Assembly (NCBI GenBank): GCA_964462515.1
Contig: CAYWXK010000015.1
Location: 19,504 to 83,503 of the forward strand
Direction: 5' to 3'
Length of the DNA stretch: 64,000 bases
Origin: CAYWXK01 sp964462515
GTDB lineage: Bacteria > Planctomycetota > Phycisphaerae > Sedimentisphaerales > Anaerobacaceae
The first letter of the stretch is position 1. Each line of letters opens with the position of its first letter. A program made the position numbers and the translations under genes. Under the pieces are notes generated by a model. That model was not told the DNA's origin, did not search any database, and saw only the letters and a program-made list of their open reading frames with translations. Shown in pieces: positions 34,661 to 43,359 of the stretch.

Positions 34661-36325
34661 TTGAGTATAGAACCGGACAAGCAGTTAGCCGGACATGCAG
34701 GAAGCGAGACGTTGAGTGCGGGAAGCGATGTCCACGAGCCGGGGGAATATGTGGAAGTCATATTGCCGGAGATGTTGAATCCGGAGCTGGTTAAGAAGCT
34801 GCCGCTTGAGTTTCTTAAAAATCAGTGTGCTATTCCACTTGTGCTGGAGGGCAGTCAGGTTGTAATTGCGCTTGCGGACCCGCTGAACGTAGAGGCATAC
34901 GATGCGGTTGCCAGTATCTTGGGTCAGCCGTGTGCTAAAGTAATTTGTCCTGCCTCTGAGATAGAAAAGGCGATAAGCCGCTGTTATTATCAAAATAGCT
35001 CCGCCGTCGGTGACAGCATTACAGAAGATTTGCCTGAGGTTGTCGATATTGCGGGAACAGGTGTGCAGACCCAGGCGGAGGATTTACTGAACATTGCGAA
35101 TAAAGCGCCAATCATAAAATTGGTGAATAAGATTTTTTTTCAGGCGGTGCACAGCCGGGCAAGTGACATCCACATAGAGCCGTACGAAAATGAGGCACGA
35201 ATCCGTTTTCGGGTTGATGGTGTTCTGCGCGATGTAATGACGTTGCCCAAACAGCAGGTGCAGGCGCTTCTATCCCGATTAAAGATTATGGCGAATCTTA
35301 ACATTGCCGAGCGGAGGCTGCCGCAGGATGGGCAAAGCCGGATTAAGATAGGTGAGGACCTTGTTGATATTCGCGTTTCTGTTATTCCGACTTTGGGCGG
35401 TGAACGAGTAGTGCTGAGGCTATTGGATAAGGGCAGGGGTGAGCTGGGCCTCATTCAAATAGGATTTTCGTCGGAGGCGCTTGGTCAGTTCAGGAATTTG
35501 ATTAGAGTTCCTCACGGTATAATTCTATTGACTGGACCGACAGGGAGCGGCAAAACAACGACCCTGTATGCAGCAGTAAGTGAGCTTAACTGCGAGGAAC
35601 GCAATATTCTGACCGTTGAAGACCCGATTGAGTACCAACTGCCCGGTATCGGACAAATGCAGGTCAGACCCAAGATAAATCTTACATTTGCAAATTGCCT
35701 GCGTCACATCCTCAGGCAGGACCCCGATGTAATTATGGTCGGTGAAATTCGGGACATAGAAACCGCTCAGATTGCAATTCAGGCTTCTTTAACCGGTCAT
35801 TTGGTTTTAAGCACGCTGCATACTAATGATTCGGCTTCGGCTGTAACGAGACTTGTTGATATGGGGATTGAGCCATATTTAATTTCATCGTCGGTCATTG
35901 CGGTTATGGCACAGCGGCTTTTACGGACAATTTGCCCGAGCTGTAAAGGGCCTTACGAGCCTGAGCCGCAGATACTTTCGCTGTGGTCTGACAGCGGGAA
36001 GGCATCCGTGCTTGAAGGGCAATTTTATAAGGGGTCTGGCTGCGAAAATTGTCTGCAGACCGGCTACTTAGGAAGGACAGGGATATTCGAGCTGTTGGTT
36101 ATCGATGATGATATTAGAGAGCTGATAAGCAAGCGAATGCCCAGTTATGTTATAAAACAAGCATCCATTGAAAAAGGTATGATTACTTTGCGAGAGGATG
36201 GGCTGAAAAAAGCGCTGGAAGGAAAAACTACACTTCAAGAGGTTTGCAGGGTTACGCAGGATACCGTTCAGACAGATTTGAAGGTAATAAGAAGTGTCGA
36301 TAGCGGAATACAATTTGTTAAGTGA
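34661..36325 (+). CDS. gspE: type II secretion ATPase GspE
   Basis: About 554 residues: N-terminal N1E-like domain (GspE/PilB N-terminal, LPEMLNPELVKKLP near 33), then the RecA-like motor. Walker A GPTGSGKT is at 292-299, the Asp and His boxes follow, and Walker B LRQDPDVIMVGEIRD is near 351-365. A tetracysteine zinc knot (CPSC near 424 and CENC near 460) is characteristic of GspE/PilB. It powers pseudopilus assembly from the cytoplasmic face. Start is TTG 34661 for its ribosome site. The end overlaps the GspF start by 32 bases. Confidence 0.92.
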   Translation: MSIEPDKQLAGHAGSETLSAGSDVHEPGEYVEVILPEMLNPELVKKLPLEFLKNQCAIPLVLEGSQVVIALADPLNVEAYDAVASILGQPCAKVICPASEIEKAISRCYYQNSSAVGDSITEDLPEVVDIAGTGVQTQAEDLLNIANKAPIIKLVNKIFFQAVHSRASDIHIEPYENEARIRFRVDGVLRDVMTLPKQQVQALLSRLKIMANLNIAERRLPQDGQSRIKIGEDLVDIRVSVIPTLGGERVVLRLLDKGRGELGLIQIGFSSEALGQFRNLIRVPHGIILLTGPTGSGKTTTLYAAVSELNCEERNILTVEDPIEYQLPGIGQMQVRPKINLTFANCLRHILRQDPDVIMVGEIRDIETAQIAIQASLTGHLVLSTLHTNDSASAVTRLVDMGIEPYLISSSVIAVMAQRLLRTICPSCKGPYEPEPQILSLWSDSGKASVLEGQFYKGSGCENCLQTGYLGRTGIFELLVIDDDIRELISKRMPSYVIKQASIEKGMITLREDGLKKALEGKTTLQEVCRVTQDTVQTDLKVIRSVDSGIQFVK

Positions 36326-37415
36326 AAAACTGACGTCAGTACGCCAGGCAGATGACGGACTAAAAAAAAGGGATTTTTTTGAAAGAGTAAGCAGTAAGGA
36401 TGTTTGCAGGCTGGCACGTCAGTTGGCGACCCTGCTTCAGGCAGGTATGCCGGTTGTGTCTGCTTTGTCGGCATTGGTCGAACAGATGCAGAATTGTCCG
36501 CTTGCGCGGATTGTGGAAATTGTTCGCGATGATGTCAATGGAGGAAGCACGCTTGCTGGTGCGCTTGGCGAGCACCCGACTATTTTTTCAAATTTATTTG
36601 TCAATATGGTAGCGGCAGGGGAGGCAAGCGGGACGTTGGAAGAGGTGCTGGAGCGTTTAGCCCAGATTCTGGAGCGAAGGGTGCATCTTGCAAGTAAAGT
36701 CAAATCTATAATCGCATATCCGGTGATGCTGACAATCGTTGCGGTGGGAGTGGTGGTGTTTCTTCTGTCGTTTGTTGTGCCAAGCTTAACGCAGATATTT
36801 CTTGAGATTAATTGCGAGCTTCCCTGGCCTACGAGACTGCTTATTGGAGTAAGCACTTTTATCAAAACATATTTATTTGTAATTGCCATTGTTATTTGCG
36901 GGATTCTTTTCGGGATTGGCGTCTGGATAAGAACCGGCGAAGGTCGAGTAGCCTGGGACCGTTCCAAGCTTAAGCTGCCTCTTTTTGGCAAGCTTTTTCT
37001 AAAGTTGGAAATAGCGCGGCTATCCAGGACTCTGGGCATACTTCTTGCCAGCGGCATACCGATACTCGGCGCTTTAGAGATTGCCAGAGGAGTGGTCCAA
37101 AATAAGTTCATCGCCGACACGCTCAAATCCGTAAAAGACTGGGTTAGTAAGGGAGATAATGTCGCTGACTCGATAAAGAAGACAGGGCTGTTTCCGCCGA
37201 TTGTGTTTCACATATTAGCTACTGGTCAGTTGAGCGGCAATATTGAAGGCGGACTTTTAAGTATTGCCGATATGTATGATAACGAGGTTGAATTGACAGC
37301 CAAGACATTAACATCGCTGCTTGAGCCTGCGATACTTCTTGTTATGGGCGGAGTTATTGGTTTTATCGTGCTGGCGGTTTTGCTGCCGATATTTGAGATA
37401 AATCAGGTCCTTTAG
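36294..37415 (+). CDS. gspF: type II secretion inner-membrane platform protein GspF
   Basis: A 373-residue T2SSF protein: two homologous cytoplasmic domains (LARQLATLLQAGMPVVSALSA near 40; LSRTLGILLASGIPILGALE near 245) and three membrane helices (near 140-160, 195-215, 345-370). It couples the GspE motor to pilin extraction. The N-terminal domain is slightly short relative to proteobacterial GspF (about 400). The GTG at 36294 overlaps gspE; no downstream ATG is better placed. Confidence 0.9.
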   Translation: MSIAEYNLLSEKLTSVRQADDGLKKRDFFERVSSKDVCRLARQLATLLQAGMPVVSALSALVEQMQNCPLARIVEIVRDDVNGGSTLAGALGEHPTIFSNLFVNMVAAGEASGTLEEVLERLAQILERRVHLASKVKSIIAYPVMLTIVAVGVVVFLLSFVVPSLTQIFLEINCELPWPTRLLIGVSTFIKTYLFVIAIVICGILFGIGVWIRTGEGRVAWDRSKLKLPLFGKLFLKLEIARLSRTLGILLASGIPILGALEIARGVVQNKFIADTLKSVKDWVSKGDNVADSIKKTGLFPPIVFHILATGQLSGNIEGGLLSIADMYDNEVELTAKTLTSLLEPAILLVMGGVIGFIVLAVLLPIFEINQVL

Positions 37416-37435
37416 TGTGGTGTGTGAGTAAGATT

Positions 37436-37870
37436 ATGGATAATAATAGACGACAATTATGCTCATCCGGTTTTACGCTTATTGAGCTTATGATTGTGGT
37501 GGTAATTTTGGGTCTTCTGGCTACTATGGTTGTGCCGAGAATACTTGACAGGCCCGAACAGGCGCGCAGAATGAAGGCAAAAGTGGAGATACGCAGTATA
37601 GAATCTGCGCTGGCCTTGTTTAAGACCGACACCGGCCGCTTTCCTACTACCTCCGAAGGGCTTGAGGCGCTTGTCTCAAACCCCGGCATCAAAGGTTATA
37701 ACAATGATGGCTACCTCGATAAGGTGCCTGTGGACCCGTGGGACAACAAATACATTTACATTTCTCCGGGTGTGCGCAACAAAGACTACGAGCTGGAATC
37801 TTACGGCAAAGATGGTGAGGACGGCGGCACAGGTGACAACGCCGATATCGAAAGCTGGAATCTTGAGTGA
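37436..37870 (+). CDS. gspG: major pseudopilin GspG
   Basis: About 144 residues. The prepilin signal G/FTLIELMIVVVILGLLATMV has the conserved Glu5. The C-terminal calcium loop (DPWDNKYIYISPG, then YELESYGKDGEDGG) is the GspG hallmark. It forms the pseudopilus shaft after processing by a prepilin peptidase, which is not in this window. ATG 37436 is chosen; GTG 37415 would add seven residues that do not fit a leader of usual size. Confidence 0.93.
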   Translation: MDNNRRQLCSSGFTLIELMIVVVILGLLATMVVPRILDRPEQARRMKAKVEIRSIESALALFKTDTGRFPTTSEGLEALVSNPGIKGYNNDGYLDKVPVDPWDNKYIYISPGVRNKDYELESYGKDGEDGGTGDNADIESWNLE

Positions 37871-37877
37871 TAAACGG

Positions 37878-38306
37878 ATGAACTGGAGACGCAAACAGGA
37901 AGCAAGGATGTGGTTAAGGTCAGGTGCCTTTACTTTTGTAGAGGTTCTTGTGGCTCTGGCGATTGTCTCAATTTCGCTGCTGGTGTTGATTGGCCTTCAT
38001 CTTGTCAGCATTCGCTTGGTCCAGACGGGCGAGGTAACATCGCAGGCAGTTTTTCTAGCACAGGAAAAAATTGCGGAGCTGTTGGCGCAGGGCTACCCCG
38101 CTAAGGGAAGCAATTGCGGCACAGTTGAAAAAGGCCCGTTGTGTTTATACTGGCAGAGTGAAGTTTCGCCGTTGCAGTTACCTGAGCTGGAGCAGGCTTC
38201 TGTTACGGGGCTGCGAAAAATATCTGTAGATGTTAGTTGGAAGCAGGGCACCAGGCAAAAGCATTTAGAGATGTCAACTTATGTCACTGATAGGAAGTTG
38301 CAATGA
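37878..38306 (+). CDS. gspI: minor pseudopilin GspI
   Basis: About 142 residues with prepilin motif AFTFVEVLVALAIVSISLLV (Glu5 conserved) and a C-terminal beta region matching GspI: FLAQEKIAELLAQG, then VTGLRKISVDVSWKQG. ATG 37878, seven bases after the gspG stop, was chosen; the frame is open far upstream but overlaps gspG. GspI starts the pseudopilus tip complex with J and K. The terminal ATGA overlaps gspJ. Confidence 0.85.
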   Translation: MNWRRKQEARMWLRSGAFTFVEVLVALAIVSISLLVLIGLHLVSIRLVQTGEVTSQAVFLAQEKIAELLAQGYPAKGSNCGTVEKGPLCLYWQSEVSPLQLPELEQASVTGLRKISVDVSWKQGTRQKHLEMSTYVTDRKLQ

Positions 38307-39004
38307 ATGGTAATTGTGTCAAAGCTGGTTTTACGCTCGTGGAGCTTCTTGTAGCTTTTGCAATAATCCTTGCGATAGTAACAATGGTTTATGGCAGCTA
38401 TTTTGCGATATCGGAATCCGCGCAGATTTATAAGGATAGATTATCTGTCTGTGAGGAGATGCGTAAGGTTTTAGAGCAGATGGCTCAGCAAATTCGCTGC
38501 TCGTATGCCGACACCAGCGGGGTGACTGCTCGCAATCCAACCGATGAACCAAAAGATGTAATCAGATATTTTGAGGGCGATACGGATGCGATGAGCAGTG
38601 AAATCCTGCATTTTGTAACTACGCACGGGGTTTTTTGTGGTCAGCAGGAAGCAAAAGGTTTGTTTGACGTGATTTACAAATTTGATAAAAGGGCGGGGAC
38701 ACTTTATTTAAGTCAGACAAGTTTTGTTAATGGAGCTACAAAGCGCATTGAGAAAAGAAATTGGAGACCAGTGGCTGAGAATGTTAGAGATGTGGAATTG
38801 GCGTTTTTCGATGGTAAGCAAGGGGTATCTGAGTGGGATTTTAAGCAGAAGCGAAAAGTGCCGCGTGCGGTAAAAGTTAGCATTACCTGTGAAGATGAAA
38901 ATCAAAGGCAATACTCTTATAGCACTATCGCGGATGTATTTTGCTGGAACAATCGAAATAGCGATAGTCCCTCGGAGGCATTGGCAGCGGTTGGTGAACA
39001 ATGA
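38303..39004 (+). CDS. gspJ: minor pseudopilin GspJ
   Basis: A 233-residue protein with prepilin signal GFTLVELLVAFAIILAIVTM (Glu5 present), then a long globular domain: EEMRKVLEQMAQQIRCSYAD near 50, FFDGKQGVSEWDFKQKRKVP near 171 and AVKVSITCEDE near 193. Length and order fit GspJ. Part of the tip with GspI and GspK; overlaps both neighbouring genes by four bases. Confidence 0.85.
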   Translation: MNGNCVKAGFTLVELLVAFAIILAIVTMVYGSYFAISESAQIYKDRLSVCEEMRKVLEQMAQQIRCSYADTSGVTARNPTDEPKDVIRYFEGDTDAMSSEILHFVTTHGVFCGQQEAKGLFDVIYKFDKRAGTLYLSQTSFVNGATKRIEKRNWRPVAENVRDVELAFFDGKQGVSEWDFKQKRKVPRAVKVSITCEDENQRQYSYSTIADVFCWNNRNSDSPSEALAAVGEQ

Positions 39005-39993
39005 GAAATGAACTGGCAAAAACTAAACAGAAGGGATTCGTGGTTGTTGTTGTGCTGTCGATGGTGAGCGTGCTTGCAGTTTTGCTGCTTGGTTTTAATT
39101 ATAAGTCGCGCAGGAGTTTAATCGCTGTGGAAGATTTCCAGAAATCACAGCAGGCGCTAAATTGTGCAAGGGCTGGGCTGAATATTGCCATCGCGGCTGC
39201 CAGAAGCAGCGATGACATTTGTGTTGATAAGAAATTGGCGGAGCTGCTTTCAGAAAAAACTATTTTTGCTTTTGGAGATGGAAGCTGTTCTGTAACTATC
39301 ATCGACGAAAACAGCAAGCTGAATGTCAATCTGCTTAAGGATAAAGATGGCAAGATGAATCTGGCCAGAGTAAGCCAGTTGCTTCGGATTATTGATGTGC
39401 TGAATCGGCCTGCCTTTATTGAGAAGGACTTGCCTCGTATTGGTTATGGCATAGTGCCGGCAATTATTGATTGGATAGATACTGATGATGAGGTAACGTA
39501 TTTATCTTTTATACAGCAGGAAAATTTAGGAGCTGAGTCGGATTCCTATCTGGACCGGAATTATCCATGTAAGAATAACTTGCTTGAGACAACCGATGAG
39601 CTTTTGTTGGTCAAAGGAGTAACACCGGAGGTTTTTGAGCGATTGCGCAGCTATGTAACGGTAAAGGGCAATGGAAAAATTAACATCAATTCCGCATCGA
39701 AAGCTGTGATTGAGAGTTTGTCGGAAAAGATGGATGCGGCTGTCGCTCAAGTGATAATTGAGAGGCGAAAGGTAAAGCCCTTTGGCAGTGTTATGGAATT
39801 GCAGGATGTCCCTGGGATGACCGATGATATTTATTACTCAATTAAGGATATGGTTACTATCAGTCCGCAAGACCCTTATTATCTGGTCAGGTCATCTGGA
39901 AGCGTCGGCGAGGCAGATTGTACGATAGTTGCGCTATTGAGAAAAAATAATCAGGGTAAGATGGTTGATGTGATTTTGTATAAAGAGCTTTAG
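39001..39993 (+). CDS. gspK: minor pseudopilin GspK
   Basis: A 330-residue pseudopilin: N-terminal hydrophobic segment GFVVVVVLSMVSVLAVLLLG lacking Glu5, as is normal for GspK at the pseudopilus tip. ALNCARAGLNIAI near 50 and DENSKLNVNLL near 103 are conserved T2SSK features. A helix-hairpin-helix-like tail (GKININSASKAVIESL near 223) is present. Caps the pseudopilus. Overlaps gspJ by ATGA. Confidence 0.87.
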   Translation: MRNELAKTKQKGFVVVVVLSMVSVLAVLLLGFNYKSRRSLIAVEDFQKSQQALNCARAGLNIAIAAARSSDDICVDKKLAELLSEKTIFAFGDGSCSVTIIDENSKLNVNLLKDKDGKMNLARVSQLLRIIDVLNRPAFIEKDLPRIGYGIVPAIIDWIDTDDEVTYLSFIQQENLGAESDSYLDRNYPCKNNLLETTDELLLVKGVTPEVFERLRSYVTVKGNGKININSASKAVIESLSEKMDAAVAQVIIERRKVKPFGSVMELQDVPGMTDDIYYSIKDMVTISPQDPYYLVRSSGSVGEADCTIVALLRKNNQGKMVDVILYKEL

Positions 39994-40031
39994 CTGTGCG
40001 GAGAGGATAATTGAAGGTAAGTGGATGAAAG

Positions 40032-41519
40032 ATGATTAAGCGGTGTATAGGCATAGAGATGGGTCCTTATTATTTGCGTGCGGTGCAAATCGCTCGCACA
40101 GGTGAGCAATTTTGTATTGAGAAGGTCTTTAGCACCCAGACTCGCCGCAGCACAGACTCGCTGCCCGATATATTGCAGTCATTGAGCGGTCAGTTGGGTT
40201 TTGACCGGCGTGCAGAGGTGGCAATTTCTTTGGGGCCTGATGAGGTCTTTTATAGAAATCTGGAAACCGATTTTGCAGCCCTGGAGCAAATCCGGTCAGG
40301 GAAACTATCTACGCTGGAATACAATTTTCCGATACAGCCGGGTGAGATTGTCGCCGGAGCATACTCCTACAGGCAGTTGCCGGGTGAAAGATATTCTGTT
40401 CTTGCTGCTGCGACAGCAAGAGCAGCGATAAATGAAAAGTTGCAAATTCTGTCAGAGGCAAAAATGCGGCCGGGTCTGTTGGAAGCGGCAGTTTTTGCGG
40501 TTCACTCTACCGTTATATTTAATCATCCGGAAGTCAGGGTCGGCCAGGCTATTATTGCGAACATAGATGATGAGCACCTAACAGTTGTAGTTACGCAGGA
40601 CAACGACATTTTAATCGTCAGGAACATTCCGATTGCTATTCGTCCCGATAGCGATAGCGGCTCACAGGAGGAACAAATTGCACAGTTGTTGTCGCGCGAA
40701 GCACAGGTAACCTGGCGAAGGGTATTTGGAGACGAAATAGGGCAGGAGACGAAGGTTTATCTGATAGCTGGTAGCGATTGTGACTGTTTGCAATCGTTAG
40801 TTGAAGAAAACCTGCATTGCCAGGTGATTATTGTTGACCCGTATGCGAAATTAAAAACTGCCGGTGATTACAAAATGGATTTCCCGATATATGTCGCGGA
40901 AGGTCTGGCTTTGCGAGTGCTGGCGCCTGAAAAAACAAAAGGCGTTAATTTTCTCCAGCTTAATAAAGCTGGTACGAAGACAAAATTGGACCTTAAAAAA
41001 GAGCTTGTAACCTATGCGGCGCTTGTTGGTGCAATTGCGGTATGCTGGATAATCGGGCTTTTTTTGCGACTATCGTATCTTGAGGATAGTTTCACAGGAT
41101 TAAAGAACCAGATTAGGGATGTTTTTCAAGATGCGCTGCCGGAAGAAAAAAATATCGTCAATCCGCTTGTGCAGTTGGAGCAGAAGCTGGAATCTTTTCA
41201 TAAGGACTACCAGCTTTTTGCATCTTTTTGTCCGCAAGGTTCGGAGCCGCTGGAGGTCCTGCGGACGATAAGCGCCAATATGCCTTCGCAGGCAAATATG
41301 AAAATCGATGACCTGTTGATAGCTGCTGATACGGTTCGGATAATCGGCAGTTGCGATTCATTTGAGTCGGTGTACCAGTGGCAGCGGGTTTTGCGAGAGG
41401 TGAGCGGTTTTAATATAGTCGATGTGCAGGATGTGCAAAAGGAGCCAAAAAGCGGGATTGTGCGATTTACGATGGTTCTATCCTCGGCTAAGTATTCAAA
41501 AGTAATGGAGCAGAAATGA
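40032..41519 (+). CDS. gspL: type II secretion protein GspL (PilM-PilN-like fusion)
   Basis: A 495-residue protein. Residues 1-335 are an actin-like PilM/GspL cytoplasmic domain (MIKRCIGIEMGPYYLRAVQI; VIANIDDEHLTVVVTQDN near 175). A membrane helix follows (YAALVGAIAVCWIIGLFL near 335-352) and then a periplasmic ferredoxin-like domain (about 400-495). GspL recruits GspE to the membrane platform. The resemblance is closer to a PilM+PilN fusion than to enterobacterial GspL. It overlaps gspM by ATGA. Confidence 0.82.
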   Translation: MIKRCIGIEMGPYYLRAVQIARTGEQFCIEKVFSTQTRRSTDSLPDILQSLSGQLGFDRRAEVAISLGPDEVFYRNLETDFAALEQIRSGKLSTLEYNFPIQPGEIVAGAYSYRQLPGERYSVLAAATARAAINEKLQILSEAKMRPGLLEAAVFAVHSTVIFNHPEVRVGQAIIANIDDEHLTVVVTQDNDILIVRNIPIAIRPDSDSGSQEEQIAQLLSREAQVTWRRVFGDEIGQETKVYLIAGSDCDCLQSLVEENLHCQVIIVDPYAKLKTAGDYKMDFPIYVAEGLALRVLAPEKTKGVNFLQLNKAGTKTKLDLKKELVTYAALVGAIAVCWIIGLFLRLSYLEDSFTGLKNQIRDVFQDALPEEKNIVNPLVQLEQKLESFHKDYQLFASFCPQGSEPLEVLRTISANMPSQANMKIDDLLIAADTVRIIGSCDSFESVYQWQRVLREVSGFNIVDVQDVQKEPKSGIVRFTMVLSSAKYSKVMEQK

Positions 41520-42061
41520 TACGAGTAACACGAAGAGAAAAATTGCTGGCTGTCGGATTGGTCGTTTTTGTAGCAGTCTGGTCTCTATTTAGCTTTGTGG
41601 TAAAACCGGCTATCGACAGGATTGAAACACTCAATCGGCTCATCCCCGAAAAGCAAAGTGAGCTTCAAAAGGTTCAAATGAGAAGCAAAGAGTATATCTT
41701 TCTGCGTGACAGTTTCAAACAGTTGCAGACAAGAATTGCTTCGCAACCAGGCAGCTTCGAATTATTGCCTTTTCTTGAGACGCTGGTTCGAGAGTCCGGT
41801 TTGGAAAAAAAGGTTGCATCGATGAAGCAGCAGGTTGTGCCGCTTGAGCCGGCGTATAGCGAGACAGTTGTGGAAGTGAAGTTCGAAAATGTGACTTTGC
41901 AGCAGCTAATTGATTTTCTGCGAAAAGTAGAATCATCGCAGGTTCTGGCGAAGGCCAAAAGCCTTTATATCAAGAAAAATATGATAAATAGTGTGCTGCT
42001 CGATTCCGTTGTTGAGATACACAATGCTAAAATAACGCAGGGCCAGGTTGCACGAATATAA
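41516..42061 (+). CDS. gspM: type II secretion protein GspM-like
   Basis: A 181-residue protein: short basic N-terminus, one membrane helix (LLAVGLVVFVAVWSLFSFVV, about 10-29), then a coiled-coil (RIETLNRLIPEKQSELQKVQ) and a small periplasmic domain with FENVTLQQLIDFLRKVESSQ near 123. This is the GspM/PilO layout. It partners GspL. Identification rests on position and topology more than residue identity. Last gene of the secretion operon. Confidence 0.78.
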   Translation: MIRVTRREKLLAVGLVVFVAVWSLFSFVVKPAIDRIETLNRLIPEKQSELQKVQMRSKEYIFLRDSFKQLQTRIASQPGSFELLPFLETLVRESGLEKKVASMKQQVVPLEPAYSETVVEVKFENVTLQQLIDFLRKVESSQVLAKAKSLYIKKNMINSVLLDSVVEIHNAKITQGQVARI

Positions 42062-42177
42062 TTTTACAAACTCAAACTCATTTGCTTAATATCATACTGG
42101 AACCGGCGATTTGCCCTCCCAATTCATTAAAATCGATATGATTGCTTGACTTATAGAGATTATTAGGAGATTCTTAT

Positions 42178-42206
42178 TTGACAACTTTTGATGAGATTGT
42201 TACATT
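42178..42206 (+). promoter_or_regulatory. sigma70-like promoter upstream of guaA-like gene
   Basis: TTGACA (42178-42183), a 17-base spacer and TACATT (42201-42206) match the -35/-10 consensus well. They lie 60 bases before the start codon, in a region free of open frames, and separate this gene from the secretion operon. Confidence 0.5.
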
Positions 42207-42265
42207 TCTACCTTTAATTTACTGTATTTTTAATTTGCCGAATTAAAAATTGCAAGGAGGTCGCA

Positions 42266-43201
42266 ATGGATTGCAGAAAATTTGTTGATGAACGAATCGC
42301 CGAAATCAGGCGGACAGTTGGTAAGGGAAAGGCAATTACAGCTCTAAGCGGCGGGGTCGATAGCTCGGTAACAACGGTGCTGGGTCACCGTGCGCTTGGG
42401 AATCGGCTCAAGGTCATTTTTGTCGATAGCGCTCTTATGCGCGAAGGTGAGCCGCAGCGGGTCGTCAGGACCTTTGCACGGATGGGCATTAAGGTTGATT
42501 TAGTTGATGCACAAAGAGAATTCCTTTCTGCTCTGGCAGGACTTACCGACCCGGAGGAAAAACGCCAGGCTGTTACCGACACGTTTTACTCGAAAGTCTT
42601 TAGCAGGCTTGTTAAAAAATCCGGGGCAAAGTTTTTGCTGCACGGGACAATCCTTACGGATATCGAAGAGACCGTCGCCGGCATTAAACGCCAGCACAAT
42701 ATCCTCACTCAATTAGGCATCGACACAAAAAAAGCCTACGGCTACACAATCGTTGAGCCATTGAAGACAATTCGCAAAGATGATGTCCGTAAGGTCGCCA
42801 AGTTTCTTAGGCTGCCGGTAGATATTACTAAGCGGATTCCGTTCCCAGGCCCGGCTCTGGCAGCGCGAATCGTTGGAGAAGTTACTCGCCAGCGCCTTGA
42901 AACTGTCCGTAAGGCAACGGTGATTGTCGAACAGGAACTTGGCAAAAGCGGGGCGTTTCAATATTTTGCGGTGCTATTGAACGACCGTGCAACGGGGATA
43001 AGAAATAATAAGCGCGAGTTTGGCCAGATAATTGTTGTTCGCTGTGTCGAGAGCACCGATGCCAGAATCGCAACTGCTACCGAAATACCGTGGAAGAAAC
43101 TTAATCAAATCTGTAAGCGTATCATTACCGAAATCCCTGACATCAACCGCTGTCTGTATGATTTAACGCCAAAACCCCCAGCGACTATAGAATACATCTG
43201 A
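42266..43201 (+). CDS. guaA: stand-alone GMP synthase ATP-pyrophosphatase subunit (GuaA C-terminal type)
   Basis: A 311-residue protein containing only the ATP-PPase and dimerisation domains of GMP synthase: PP-loop ALSGGVDSS near 26-34, HGTILTDIEET near 126, RIPFPGPALAARIVGEVT near 191 and the C-terminal KPPATIEYI. GMP synthase normally amidates XMP using ammonia from a fused glutaminase domain; the glutaminase is absent, as in archaeal two-subunit enzymes. Several family residues differ (the usual HHN/GGLP block is RQHNILTQ, and the Trp of TIEWE is Tyr), so a divergent role is possible. AAGGAGG at 42254-42260 gives a strong ribosome site. Confidence 0.82.
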   Translation: MDCRKFVDERIAEIRRTVGKGKAITALSGGVDSSVTTVLGHRALGNRLKVIFVDSALMREGEPQRVVRTFARMGIKVDLVDAQREFLSALAGLTDPEEKRQAVTDTFYSKVFSRLVKKSGAKFLLHGTILTDIEETVAGIKRQHNILTQLGIDTKKAYGYTIVEPLKTIRKDDVRKVAKFLRLPVDITKRIPFPGPALAARIVGEVTRQRLETVRKATVIVEQELGKSGAFQYFAVLLNDRATGIRNNKREFGQIIVVRCVESTDARIATATEIPWKKLNQICKRIITEIPDINRCLYDLTPKPPATIEYI

Positions 43202-43359
43202 GTAGGCCATAGGATTTGGGCAAATAATCAATAATCAATCAATAATTGGTTTGAATCACTCCAAAATCGCTGCGGTTATTTTTTATTGATAGCGCCTGAT
43301 AAGTAAAGTATCATCTCCGACAGAGTTTGTGCTAAGGTTTCAGGCAAAGGGGCCATATT

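Noticed and set aside
36437..37126. 229-codon minus-strand frame opposite gspF
   Set aside because: Antisense to a well-supported gene, codon bias and hydrophobic pattern are those of a shadow frame.
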